From a virus, in IMG/VR virus record IMGVR_UViG_3300031933_000215, positions 124,001 through 188,000 of that record: a DNA stretch of 64,000 nt; one strand, written 5' to 3'. The translations under genes were made by a program, and so were the position numbers. This document shows positions 1 to 8,229 of the stretch, one piece after another. The first letter of the stretch is position 1. The number at the start of each line of letters is the position of its first letter. The notes under the pieces are model-generated. The model was not told the origin of the DNA. It worked only from the letters and a program-made list of their open reading frames with translations, and did not search any database.

Positions 1-15
1 AACGAAGGACATGAC

Positions 16-978
16 ATGTTTTTCTACGACAAAACACCCAAGCAAATGCTCGTTGACTTGATCAACGAAGCAAACCCGGATCTGCCGTTCCCGATCAATG
101 TGACGGACTACGAGTTCCTCGATCCGGTCACCATCGAAGAAACCCCGGAAGGTCACAACACCCAGATCCGTCTGTACGCCCATCCCGAGGCCCCGTACTT
201 TGGTAACATCGTTCTGACGTACCGTCGGTTGGACCTGGCCCGCCTGTTCTGGGGCATTACCCCGCGCATTCAGAAGTGGTTCCCAGGCAGTGATGACGTT
301 GGGGACAACGGCGAGGTCATCGCCACCCTGTACGATATTCTTCCGTTGTTCTCGAAACAGTACGGTCTGTTATTGGACTCGTCCCAGATTCAGAACCAGA
401 ACATGACTGCGTACTACGGTGCCGAGGAAGGGCGTCTGTACACCATGCGGGCCCGTACGGACTCGTACATTTACGTGGGCAGTGTGAACTACAACTGGAT
501 GTCCGGTCGTCGGGGTCTGGAAGACGTGGTGACCAACGATGAAACCGTGGGCATTTACTACCCTGGCGGGAACGACTTCACCGACCCGGCAGCGCGTAAG
601 CGTTACCTAACTCCACTGACGTACGACTACGATTTCTCCCTGATGTATTTCAACAACTCGTATGAGTGGGATCAGACGTACCGTTACTATATCGGTCATA
701 GTTCCGAAGACGACCATCACCGGAACTTCGTGGAACAAATTGCCGATGTGATCGAAGCTGCCACCGGTATTCGCCCACCCCAGGTGATTTACAGCAACGG
801 TACTGAATACCGAAACACCGAATTCAGTCTGAACGGTTTCGACATCACACATACCTCACTGCCGAATGCGGCCTTCCCAGAAGCCAACGCGGAGTTCTTC
901 AACCGCGCCATCATTCTGGAATGTCCGGCAGATTGCCCATGGGGTGTTGGTAACCTCTACTTCCACTACAACAAGTAA
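16..978 (+). CDS. Virion (tail) protein, repeated-domain family, copy 1
   Basis: A 320-residue protein without signal peptide or membrane segment. The N-terminal part (about residues 6-75) carries the pattern 'LVDLINEANPD...NIVLTYRRLDLA' that recurs in the next genes. The middle has 'YDILPLFSKQYGLLLDSSQI' followed by 'YTMRARTDSYIYVGSVNY', and the protein ends in an aromatic 'NLYFHYNK' tail that also ends several neighbours. I see two half-domains of one beta-rich family. The start at 16 follows a GAAGGA ribosome site. It begins a plus-strand run of seven structural genes. A tail or baseplate role is inferred from context and from the link to fibre genes; no named family was recognised. Confidence 0.75.
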   Translation: MFFYDKTPKQMLVDLINEANPDLPFPINVTDYEFLDPVTIEETPEGHNTQIRLYAHPEAPYFGNIVLTYRRLDLARLFWGITPRIQKWFPGSDDVGDNGEVIATLYDILPLFSKQYGLLLDSSQIQNQNMTAYYGAEEGRLYTMRARTDSYIYVGSVNYNWMSGRRGLEDVVTNDETVGIYYPGGNDFTDPAARKRYLTPLTYDYDFSLMYFNNSYEWDQTYRYYIGHSSEDDHHRNFVEQIADVIEAATGIRPPQVIYSNGTEYRNTEFSLNGFDITHTSLPNAAFPEANAEFFNRAIILECPADCPWGVGNLYFHYNK

Positions 979-989
979 CAGGTGCATTC

Positions 990-1913
990 ATGAACCTTGA
1001 TCAGTTTACAAACTTGGCTGCGCTTCATCGGACCTCGCACGAAGCGCTGGTGGAATTCATTGCGCAGACCAACAACGTGGCCTTGAACCCCGACTACGTG
1101 TTCTTCTCGCCCCCGGCGCGGGTGGAGGACACTTGGCGGGCCGGGACCACCGATAAGAACACCATTATTCGGATGACCACCACCGAAGACAACCCAGACT
1201 ACCAAGGGACTGTCATCGTTGTTTACGACCGACTGAACTTAGCCGACCTGGGCAAGTTGGTGGAACCGGTGTTGGAGGTCTACCAACCCCAAACGACCCA
1301 CGATCTGATTCGCCCGTTTTTCTTGAAGTACGGCATTGTGTTGGATCAGGCCGATCTGGTGGACGAGCCGCTGGTGCGCATCAATGACAACGAGCTGGAA
1401 GACCCGATCTACGAGATCAACGCAGCTCCTACCTCTCTGCGATGGTACGGTACTTTGCAGGTGACGCACAAAGAAGGTCGAGGTGAGTTTAAGGATTACA
1501 TGACCGAAGACGTCCTGCCAGGCCTGAACTACCCGGTTGAGAACGATGACGGTACTCGGGGCTCGGCCATCGTGTACATGTACTCTCTGGATTTCACCGA
1601 CGTGAAAGACGTACTGGAGACCTACCCGGTAGAGTATGTGGTGGACGAAACCGACACGGCCCTGCTGGACGCGATTCAACAGATCGACACTGGCAACGGT
1701 AAGATGCTCTGGAACCTGGACCCGGCGGCGACCGCGTGGAGTCTGCATGGTGCTGAGATCATCGCCAGTGGTATCAACGACGAATCACTGCCGACCAACA
1801 AGTCGTACAAATATGTGTTGGGTATCCGCCTGCGGGCTGACGTGGACACCCCACCGGGTGACATGTACCTGCATTACAACGACGTGTTCGATCCGACGAA
1901 GTTGGTTCAGTAA
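990..1913 (+). CDS. Virion (tail) protein, repeated-domain family, copy 2
   Basis: A 307-residue paralogue of the preceding protein. Shared landmarks are 'HEALVEFIAQTNNVAL', 'GTVIVVYDRLNLADLGKL' (about residues 73-90), 'IRPFFLKYGIVLDQADLVDE' and 'PTSLRWYGTLQVTH'. The C-terminal half ends in 'RADVDTPPGDMYLHYNDVF', matching the aromatic tail of copy 1. The start lies 11 bases after the previous stop with AGGT just upstream, so the two are probably co-translated. A GC-rich hairpin follows the stop. Structural role is inferred from paralogy and position. Confidence 0.75.
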   Translation: MNLDQFTNLAALHRTSHEALVEFIAQTNNVALNPDYVFFSPPARVEDTWRAGTTDKNTIIRMTTTEDNPDYQGTVIVVYDRLNLADLGKLVEPVLEVYQPQTTHDLIRPFFLKYGIVLDQADLVDEPLVRINDNELEDPIYEINAAPTSLRWYGTLQVTHKEGRGEFKDYMTEDVLPGLNYPVENDDGTRGSAIVYMYSLDFTDVKDVLETYPVEYVVDETDTALLDAIQQIDTGNGKMLWNLDPAATAWSLHGAEIIASGINDESLPTNKSYKYVLGIRLRADVDTPPGDMYLHYNDVFDPTKLVQ

Positions 1914-1920
1914 TTCACAC

Positions 1921-1940
1921 GGGGGTGGGTCACCACCCCC
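1921..1940 (+). terminator. GC-rich hairpin between two tail genes
   Basis: An 8-bp stem of G/C and one T-A pair with loop GTCA lies between the stop of the preceding gene and the start of the next. It has no clear T-run, so it may attenuate transcription or stabilise mRNA rather than terminate fully. Confidence 0.35.
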
Positions 1941-1961
1941 ATGAATGCAAGGGTATTAGGC

Positions 1962-3764
1962 ATGGCCTTTTATGAAAAGAAACCCAATCAACTGTTGATC
2001 GATCTGATCAACCAAGCCAACCCGGACACGGGGATCGATCTTCGGACACTGCAAAACACCCGGTTGGGGACGCCTAAGCCCTACCCCACACTGCGTCAGC
2101 AAGAACAACTTCGGGTGGTAAAGGCATTTACCGAAGTCGGTGAACACATTTGGATTCCCCCCAAGGGCGTTGAGTACGTCGACCTGTTAGTGGTCGGCGG
2201 TGGCGGTGCTGGTGGTTGGGACCCTTACGCTTACTCAGCCAATACCGGCGGTGGCGGTGCCGGCGGTCTGGTGTTTATTCCCAACTACCCGGTAAAGCAT
2301 CTAAATAAGATAGTCGTCGGTGCCGGCGGTTCCGAGAGTTCTGATGGCGACGGGCACGACTCTTGGTTTGGCGAAGAGGTCGTAGCTAAAGGCGGGGGTC
2401 AAGGTGGTACACGTACGGCCACCAAAGCGGGCCGGTCTGGCGGTTCCAGTGGTGGTTACGGTTACAGTCCCGCAGACGATCCAGAAGTTGGGAAAGGTAA
2501 CGGGCGAGCTATCCAACCGCGCCTGTTTGGTCTGAGTGGTCAGTATGGTTTTGGTAACGAGGGCGGGATCAATCAACTGGGCGGTGCACATAACCCATTC
2601 GGCGGCGGTGGTGCCGGGGAGTCAGCGCCAATAGACGGTAAACGTCGCGGTGCCGGTGGTCACGGTCTATGCAGAGTCACTCCCGAAATTGGCCCGTACG
2701 ATCGCGAGTACCGTTTCGCCGACGTCTTTGGTGTCGACCACGGCCATGTCATTGAGGGGGAAGCTTGGTTCGCGGGCGGTGGTGGTGGTACATCACCAAA
2801 TCTCAACGTCTACACCGACGGATCTAACGGCGGTAATGGTGGCGGTGGTCGCGGCACTACCGATGACCCAGCGTCCGAAACCCCAGGCATGCCCAACACC
2901 GGTGGTGGCGGTGGGGGCAGTAGCTACGACCGTGACGATGGTGAGCCTGGTGGTTCCGGTATTGTCATGGTGGCGTACAATAACCCCCGTGTCAATCAGC
3001 CTGGGTTTAAGTACCAGACCGTCAACACCGAGATCGACATCTTCCCGGCCCATGACTCGCCCATCAAGGGCAAAGTCACCATGTACTACCGGCGGATCAT
3101 CCTCCAGGACTTCTTCAAGAACCGGGAGGTACGATTCGATCGTTGGACTGAGGACAACCGCCTGACGGTTCCCCAGTTACTGGAGTTGTACAACCAAGAG
3201 TTTGGCACCCAGTTCATCCCGGAAGACTTTGAAGACAAAACCTTCAGTCCGTCGTCCAACGAACAACGACTGAATGTGTTGGACACGTCGTTTACCTACC
3301 TCGGCTATCTGGAGTTTGTCTGGAACCCCAACGAACGGGAACTGGATCAGATTCTGGAAACCAATGCCATTGACGGGTATGTTTGGGACCCACGGTTTAC
3401 CACCGAACCCACGGACCCGAAACCGTATCTGACGTTCTTGGGGTGGGGGTTTGATTACGGTCGTCATTACGAGAACCTGATCGAATCGGTGCCCAGCGGT
3501 GCGGTGATCGACGAACACACGCCTGTACTGAACGCCTTGGTGGATCATTGCAACCGAGTTCACGGGACCAGTCTGGACACCGCAATACCCCACACCGAAA
3601 CAAACGGATTGGGTGGCTTGACCGTGGTACGGTACACCCTGCCGAACAACACGGTGGATGAGGCCAACGCGTTTAAGTTCAACAAGGTGTACATGATTCG
3701 CGCTCTGCCCGACTCGTGGTTCACTGGAACGCTGTTCTTCCATTACGATCCTAAGGAGGTGTGA
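1962..3764 (+). CDS. Tail adhesin: repeated virion domain with inserted glycine-rich module
   Basis: About 600 residues. The start at 1962 is chosen because AAGGG lies 8 bases upstream and the protein then begins 'MAFYEKKPNQLLIDLINQAN', aligning with copy 1; an ATG at 1941 would add seven residues and lacks a site. The repeated virion domain is interrupted after about residue 55 by 'VGEHIWIPPKGVEYVDLLVV' and a long Gly-rich tract (GGGGAGG, GGGGGTS, GGGGGGSS) to about residue 340, closing with 'GGSGIVMVAYNN'. The domain then resumes with 'GKVTMYYRRIILQDFF'. Two C-terminal half-domains end in 'TGTLFFHYDPKEV'. The Gly-rich module resembles those of phage receptor-binding adhesins, so host-surface binding is likely. 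Confidence 0.75.
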   Translation: MAFYEKKPNQLLIDLINQANPDTGIDLRTLQNTRLGTPKPYPTLRQQEQLRVVKAFTEVGEHIWIPPKGVEYVDLLVVGGGGAGGWDPYAYSANTGGGGAGGLVFIPNYPVKHLNKIVVGAGGSESSDGDGHDSWFGEEVVAKGGGQGGTRTATKAGRSGGSSGGYGYSPADDPEVGKGNGRAIQPRLFGLSGQYGFGNEGGINQLGGAHNPFGGGGAGESAPIDGKRRGAGGHGLCRVTPEIGPYDREYRFADVFGVDHGHVIEGEAWFAGGGGGTSPNLNVYTDGSNGGNGGGGRGTTDDPASETPGMPNTGGGGGGSSYDRDDGEPGGSGIVMVAYNNPRVNQPGFKYQTVNTEIDIFPAHDSPIKGKVTMYYRRIILQDFFKNREVRFDRWTEDNRLTVPQLLELYNQEFGTQFIPEDFEDKTFSPSSNEQRLNVLDTSFTYLGYLEFVWNPNERELDQILETNAIDGYVWDPRFTTEPTDPKPYLTFLGWGFDYGRHYENLIESVPSGAVIDEHTPVLNALVDHCNRVHGTSLDTAIPHTETNGLGGLTVVRYTLPNNTVDEANAFKFNKVYMIRALPDSWFTGTLFFHYDPKEV

Positions 3765-3766
3765 TC

Positions 3767-4243
3767 ATGGCGTTATGTGACACGCCGGTGGTTGATTTCA
3801 ACAAGAACGTCAACCGCCAAACCTTGACGTACCTGCCAGTAGATAACGCCATCCTGAGCCCGACATATCCATCGGAAGACCCAGCGGTCTGCCAACTGCG
3901 TCTGACCATGAAGGATGAGCAGGACTATCGCGGTACGCAGGTTCTGACCTACAATCGGTTGAACCTTGCGGACATCGAAAACATGTTGGTCACCAAGCCT
4001 CACGTCAATCCAGTCTCAGGTCGTCTTTACGGCCTGCTGGATGAGCTGACTCAGGGCCTTGGAATTCTACTGACCGAGGAAGATGTTTATGATGCGGGCA
4101 TTGTGATGGACCCGGTGCGGGGACTCAACGTGGAGCTTAAAGCTCGGCCGGAGTCGTACCGCTGGTATGGGATTCACCGTCTGTACTTTGACAACCTTCC
4201 ACCGTTGTCCACCACACTCACCCGGCTGGAATTTACATGGTAG
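3767..4243 (+). CDS. Virion protein, repeated-domain family, short copy
   Basis: A 158-residue protein equivalent to the first half-domain of the family: 'DYRGTQVLTYNRLNLADIEN', 'LDELTQGLGILLTEEDVYD' and 'ARPESYRWYGIHRLYFDNL' match the larger neighbours. The start at 3767 is preferred because AAGGAGG ends 7 bases upstream; a GTG at 3761 is too close to that site. It lies 2 bases after the previous stop, so translation is probably coupled. It lacks the C-terminal 'HYN' half. Structural role inferred from paralogy. Confidence 0.7.
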   Translation: MALCDTPVVDFNKNVNRQTLTYLPVDNAILSPTYPSEDPAVCQLRLTMKDEQDYRGTQVLTYNRLNLADIENMLVTKPHVNPVSGRLYGLLDELTQGLGILLTEEDVYDAGIVMDPVRGLNVELKARPESYRWYGIHRLYFDNLPPLSTTLTRLEFTW

Positions 4244-4249
4244 GTAACT

Positions 4250-5608
4250 ATGGCCATTACGAATATTGTCGGGTTTGATGATGTTGCCCGATTACAACTC
4301 AACAACTTGGTGGATTTGAAGACCATTGAGAATCTACCATTTGTTGCCTTGCAGGACAATCAGAACAACACCATCCAAGAGTCTTATTTCAAGCTAACCC
4401 TTCACGATCAGCGTGGGTGGTTGTCCACCGACCCGCACACGTCATCAAGACAACCTGTGTCTTATTGTTATTGTTCTGACTCGTCAAGTGGTTGGTGGGG
4501 ATATAACTGTTACCGACTGGGTCGGCGGCACGACACCGACGACACCAATCGCAAACGGTTAATGGATTCCAGTCTTAGAACGCCTTGCTTGGGCATTGAT
4601 TTTGAAAGAGCTTGGGGCGAACACTTTAACAATAATGAGGTGGATCGGTTTCTCACTGGATGCCGCATTTACTTCCCAACCGGTTTTCTGGAAGGAAATG
4701 ACTTCGTAAGCATTGCAATACGACCAACGGGTGATGCCATTAATCGTTTTGTGGATGGTAACTTCACGGTATTCACTAAGGAAGAGATCAATACGTCGTT
4801 AAGTCGCAACACGGTGTTTATCGAAATCGAGGTGGATCGTCGCACTGGTAAGATCCGGCGGTGGATCAATGAAGAGGAGGTTTCGCCAAAGTTACTTCCA
4901 ACCAACTATTTGGCTTCGTTTGAAAACCTTAGGTTCCAGTATGGTGAAAAGTCCAGGTCCACTGAGGGTGAGTATTACCAATTCCACGACCAGCGAGAAT
5001 ACTACGGGTGCCCGACCAGTCGTACTTCACAGTACGACTACGACGCCGGGGCGCCACAGAACCAAGACTTCTCGGTGACGGACTTCTACTTCTTAGCCGA
5101 CACGTTCGATCAGGACAACGGAACAACCTACAGCGATCGTTTGGGTGACATTGAAGTAAGGGACATGGATGTTTCTAACTTTCTGCTGAGTCAGTTCTGG
5201 ACTCCGTACTCTGGGGAAAACCCGAAGGACACCATTAACCGTTTAAAAGTGGGTACGAACGTACCCGTTCCTGGGGTTTTGGGAGATACGAACGCAGAAC
5301 GCGCTACAATACTCCCTCTACCACCTTCGTACGAACTCGGGGAAGAGATCATCTACTCGGAGTTTTACCTGTGGGGAGCGCCTGAGGACGTCTCAGGGGT
5401 ATTGGAGATGGATGTAACACCAATCGTCGGCAGTGAGTTGCAACCGGACGTGAAAATCACGCTCCCAGCCACCACCGTCTTTGAACCAGCCACGCACTAC
5501 CAGGTGTTCCGAGCCGAGGCCAATCCCACGGGCGATTCGTTGGAGTCTACCGTACTCAACCGTTTGCAATTTAAGGTCGGGTTCAGCGAACCCACCACTG
5601 AAACATAA
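4250..5608 (+). CDS. Virion protein with a large insert of foreign appearance
   Basis: A 452-residue protein. The first 60 residues ('DVARLQLNNLVDLKTIENLP', 'YFKLTLHDQ') and the last 170 ('IIYSEFYLW', 'LNRLQFKVGF') resemble the surrounding virion family. Between them lies an insert of about 210 residues with a Cys/Trp-rich start ('YCYCSDSSSGWWGYNCYR') and beta-strand-rich segments such as 'TVFIEIEVDRRTGKIRRWI'. That pattern suggests a carbohydrate-binding or lectin-like fold, but I cannot assign it. The insert is visibly more A+T-rich than its neighbours. The gene starts 6 bases after the previous stop. Function unproven; a host-recognition module is one possibility. Confidence 0.65.
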   Translation: MAITNIVGFDDVARLQLNNLVDLKTIENLPFVALQDNQNNTIQESYFKLTLHDQRGWLSTDPHTSSRQPVSYCYCSDSSSGWWGYNCYRLGRRHDTDDTNRKRLMDSSLRTPCLGIDFERAWGEHFNNNEVDRFLTGCRIYFPTGFLEGNDFVSIAIRPTGDAINRFVDGNFTVFTKEEINTSLSRNTVFIEIEVDRRTGKIRRWINEEEVSPKLLPTNYLASFENLRFQYGEKSRSTEGEYYQFHDQREYYGCPTSRTSQYDYDAGAPQNQDFSVTDFYFLADTFDQDNGTTYSDRLGDIEVRDMDVSNFLLSQFWTPYSGENPKDTINRLKVGTNVPVPGVLGDTNAERATILPLPPSYELGEEIIYSEFYLWGAPEDVSGVLEMDVTPIVGSELQPDVKITLPATTVFEPATHYQVFRAEANPTGDSLESTVLNRLQFKVGFSEPTTET

Positions 5609-5619
5609 GGAAACCCATC

Positions 5620-5952
5620 ATGCTTTGGAAAAACTATTTCTTTACCGTGGATTTCAGTGAGGAAGCTGAGTTCTTCAAACGGTTTGACGAAGGGGACACC
5701 CTGACCGGTCAGGACGCCGAAACGATGGCGGGGATTTTCCAGGAACGCGACCCCCACCCTTCCAAACAGGATCGGTGGAACGTGAACCCGGAACACGATT
5801 ACAGTCTAATGGACGCTAAGGTGGTGTATCATGGCATCAACACGGACTTGATGTGTACCAACGCCAAGTTCAACCGTGTGTTGGTATTGGATTTTGAACC
5901 GACGGATTGCGATCAGCCCGACGGACGCGTGTACTTGCAGTACAACGTGTAA
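5620..5952 (+). CDS. Small virion protein, C-terminal half-domain only
   Basis: A 110-residue protein whose end, 'FNRVLVLDFEPTDCDQPDGRVYLQYNV', parallels the tails of the larger neighbours (for example 'NLYFHYNK' and 'LFFHYDPKEV'). It therefore looks like a free-standing copy of the C-terminal half-domain, complementing the N-terminal-only gene at 3767. AAGGAAA precedes the ATG. Structural role is inferred. Confidence 0.6.
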   Translation: MLWKNYFFTVDFSEEAEFFKRFDEGDTLTGQDAETMAGIFQERDPHPSKQDRWNVNPEHDYSLMDAKVVYHGINTDLMCTNAKFNRVLVLDFEPTDCDQPDGRVYLQYNV

Positions 5953-6022
5953 CTAGGGGTTTGCGTGGGGTCCATGGGCGCCACCAAACGTTCCATTAAC
6001 CGATGCAATCTGTGAGGCTATC

Positions 6023-6778
6023 ATGTCGGAAACAACAACCACCGACACGACCTCAGAAGACCCGATCGTTGCCAGTGGCGTGCGTGGTAAAGTCATTTAC
6101 GCCCAAGGCAAATACCTGAAGCGCCGAAAACGATTGCCGGACTTTACTCGGTTCGGTCATCAGGTGTTATTGGATCGTTTGAACGACGCGAACCAAACCA
6201 AGTTCACGTTTAACGATCTGGAGTTCGGGGCTCCTGAGGTTCAGTACAACCAACCCTACAACACACGGGTTCGGGTGTACGCCAGAGCACCGGCTGGGTT
6301 GACACGTTACGTTGACATCCAGTACAACCGCGTCAGTATCCTCAACGCGTTATCGAGTAAAGAACTCGTTGACTACACACCCACCGTAACCGACACCACC
6401 ACTGTGCACGATTTGTTGACTGACATCAACTATCGCTACGGAGTGGCCTTGACGTCGGACGACGTGTACGACGACCCCGTTCCCACCGATGGCAGTTGGA
6501 TCACACTGCGGGTGAAAGAAACCAGTTACATCTTTGAAGCTGAAGACAGTGACTTGATACCAGTGGGCATTGAGATCCTGACCACTGACCTGACAGGGTT
6601 CACCGCCCCGGTGTTCAGTCTTACGACGGTGTTGACCATGACCGATCTCAGTGGGTTTGAAGACCCCGCTGTTAGTTTGGTTCCACTATTGACAATCACC
6701 GACCTCAGTGGGTTCACCAAAGAAGAGACCACCGAAGAACCGGTGTCGTTGTTCAGTCTGCTGGGCAACAACCTGTAG
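6023..6778 (+). CDS. Virion protein, repeated-domain family with C-terminal TDLSGF repeats
   Basis: A 251-residue protein. Residues 45-185 contain the family signature: 'HQVLLDRLNDANQTKF', 'VDIQYNRVSILNAL', 'LLTDINYRYGVALTSDDVYD' and 'LRVKETSYIF'. A C-terminal tail carries three imperfect repeats of the form 'LxxTDLSGFxxPxxSL'; a single similar element ('TTTDMSGF') ends the convergent gene at 6852-7403. A bidirectional hairpin follows the stop, so this gene closes the plus-strand tail operon. Structural role inferred. Confidence 0.7.
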   Translation: MSETTTTDTTSEDPIVASGVRGKVIYAQGKYLKRRKRLPDFTRFGHQVLLDRLNDANQTKFTFNDLEFGAPEVQYNQPYNTRVRVYARAPAGLTRYVDIQYNRVSILNALSSKELVDYTPTVTDTTTVHDLLTDINYRYGVALTSDDVYDDPVPTDGSWITLRVKETSYIFEAEDSDLIPVGIEILTTDLTGFTAPVFSLTTVLTMTDLSGFEDPAVSLVPLLTITDLSGFTKEETTEEPVSLFSLLGNNL

Positions 6779-6783
6779 ACGGC

Positions 6784-6815
6784 ATAAAACCCCTCCCATG
6801 TGGGAGGGGTTTTAT
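6784..6815. terminator. Bidirectional terminator between convergent tail genes
   Basis: A 15-base inverted repeat (ATAAAACCCCTCCCA and its complement) with T-runs on both sides lies between the convergent stops at 6778 and 6852. It belongs to a family of intergenic hairpins in this window framed by CATAA and TTATG. Confidence 0.85.
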
Positions 6816-6851
6816 TATGTCGTTTCCCTAACTGGAGTCAGGGGTCAGACA

Positions 6852-7403
6852 TTACGCCGGGTAGGTGAAACCGCTCATGTCGGTAGTAGTCACCTCGTCA
6901 CCGACCGGAGTTTCCGGTACCGGAATCGGGTTGATGGTCACATCAACTTGACCGATGTAGCACAGGCTTTCCGGCTTGGCGCGGACAGTGTACACCTTGG
7001 ACACGGTCAGAGCCGGCAGAGAGCTGAGCTCAGTACCAGTCTCGTCGAACAGAGCCAGTTCGGTTTCGATCAGATCAACCTGAGTGGCGATCGCGTCGAT
7101 CACGGACTGAACAGTGGAGGACTCAGACTTGGTGTGCTCCAGAGCAACGCCACCGCGCAGAACGTCCAGGTCCAGACGGTAGTAACGAATGTCCACAGAG
7201 CCCTTGTAACCGCTGTTAGCAACAGCAGAAACAGTGACGATGGTGTTACGATCGTTACCAGTGTCAGAACCAGTGTCAGTCAGCTCGTCCCATGCGGCAG
7301 GAACACCGATGGAAATTTCAGCAGAAGTCAGCGCAGTGCCGTTGTCCGCATTGATCAGGTCAATGACGTTCTTTTCGGCAGACTTCGAAGTATTGATCAG
7401 CAT
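6852..7403 (-). CDS. Virion protein, repeated-domain family
   Basis: A 183-residue family member: 'EKNVIDLINADNGTALTSAE', 'GSVDIRYYRLDLDVLRGG', 'VDLIETELALFDETGTEL' and 'VRAKPESLCYIGQVDVTI' correspond to landmarks of the plus-strand copies. It ends in one 'TTTDMSGF' element like those repeated in the gene at 6023. GGAG lies upstream of the ATG. It is the promoter-distal gene of a long minus-strand tail-fibre cluster. Confidence 0.7.
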   Translation of the reverse strand: MLINTSKSAEKNVIDLINADNGTALTSAEISIGVPAAWDELTDTGSDTGNDRNTIVTVSAVANSGYKGSVDIRYYRLDLDVLRGGVALEHTKSESSTVQSVIDAIATQVDLIETELALFDETGTELSSLPALTVSKVYTVRAKPESLCYIGQVDVTINPIPVPETPVGDEVTTTDMSGFTYPA

Positions 7404-7510
7404 GGGATATTACTCCAATTGCGTTTGATGTATGACCGCGATGAGGTCATCAGACTACACGCACGCGGTCAAGAGGGACGTGAGTTCCACAACTCACATA
7501 TTATTGGTAT

Positions 7511-8095
7511 TTACGCAGGTTCAATTAGTACCAACCCGTCGAGAATCATTTCACCGATCAACTGGTTCAGATCCCGTGCGTCGTAGTGGTACATGTACTG
7601 AACACTTACTTCATACCCCTCGATATCCAATCCCTTTGGATCAACGAGGAATCGATAAGGGTCAGCCGTGGCGGTCAGTTTCAAATGGTGAATTTGACCG
7701 TCCAGATCCAACTGAACCTTACCGTAGTTGAGAATACCGTTAATGCCCTCATGGGGGCTATACGTTAACGTGATTCCCCCACTGGAAATCATGGGAGTTT
7801 CTACGGTCACGCTAGGTCCGCCCATTTGCAGGGCACCCAACACGTACTCTCGAATGGCCGTGACATTCGCGGCCAGGGTATTCGATTCAAGGTCCGAGAT
7901 GTTCGTGGCCAGTTTGTCTGAGGTGACCGCCTCGTCCAAGTTCACCGCCTCGGTGGCCGTTAACTTGTTCAGCAGATCTCGGTCCTCGGCACTGAGCAAA
8001 CCACTGTCAAAAAGTTCCTGAACGCGTGATTCCAGGTCTCCTAACTGTGCCTTCAGCCCGAGAATACTGGCCCTATCCCGTTTAACCGTAGCCAT
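7511..8095 (-). CDS. Fibre-associated virion protein, coiled-coil N-terminus
   Basis: A 194-residue protein starting after TTGGAG. The first 75 residues ('AQLGDLESRVQELFDSGLL') look helical or coiled-coil. The C-terminal half ('GINGILNYGKVQL', 'LTATADPYRFLVDPKG', 'YEVSVQYMYHY') matches the C-terminus of the gene at 15974-16969 ('GVNGIMNFATVRY', 'VVATADPKVFTVN', 'SVRVQYLYSP'), as does the first line 'VKRDRASILGL' versus 'IKRNKSTIYGL'. These are paralogues flanking the collagen fibres. A fibre trimerisation or connector role is plausible but inferred. Confidence 0.65.
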   Translation of the reverse strand: MATVKRDRASILGLKAQLGDLESRVQELFDSGLLSAEDRDLLNKLTATEAVNLDEAVTSDKLATNISDLESNTLAANVTAIREYVLGALQMGGPSVTVETPMISSGGITLTYSPHEGINGILNYGKVQLDLDGQIHHLKLTATADPYRFLVDPKGLDIEGYEVSVQYMYHYDARDLNQLIGEMILDGLVLIEPA

Positions 8096-8210
8096 GGTCT
8101 AAACTCCAATGCGTCAGATTTTGTTTATACGACACCCTCCCAAATCTCCGTCAGAAAATGGGTAATGAAAACCACAGGACGGTGTAACCTGAACGGTTGG
8201 TTGAGGCGTG

Positions 8211-8225
8211 AGAATCTATAGTATT
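8211..8225 (-). promoter_or_regulatory. Putative phage promoter motif (minus strand)
   Basis: The minus strand reads AATACTATAGATTCT, about 120 bases upstream of the start at 8095. A near-identical 15-base motif, differing at two positions, lies upstream of the minus-strand gene at 62302-62811. Recurrence upstream of two unrelated genes suggests a phage promoter; there is no direct evidence. Confidence 0.3.
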
Positions 8226-8229
8226 GGCA

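Noticed and set aside
6708-7586. A 292-codon plus-strand frame crossing the terminator and two minus-strand genes
   Set aside because: It begins inside the preceding tail gene, runs through a strong bidirectional terminator and is antisense to genes with clear family membership.
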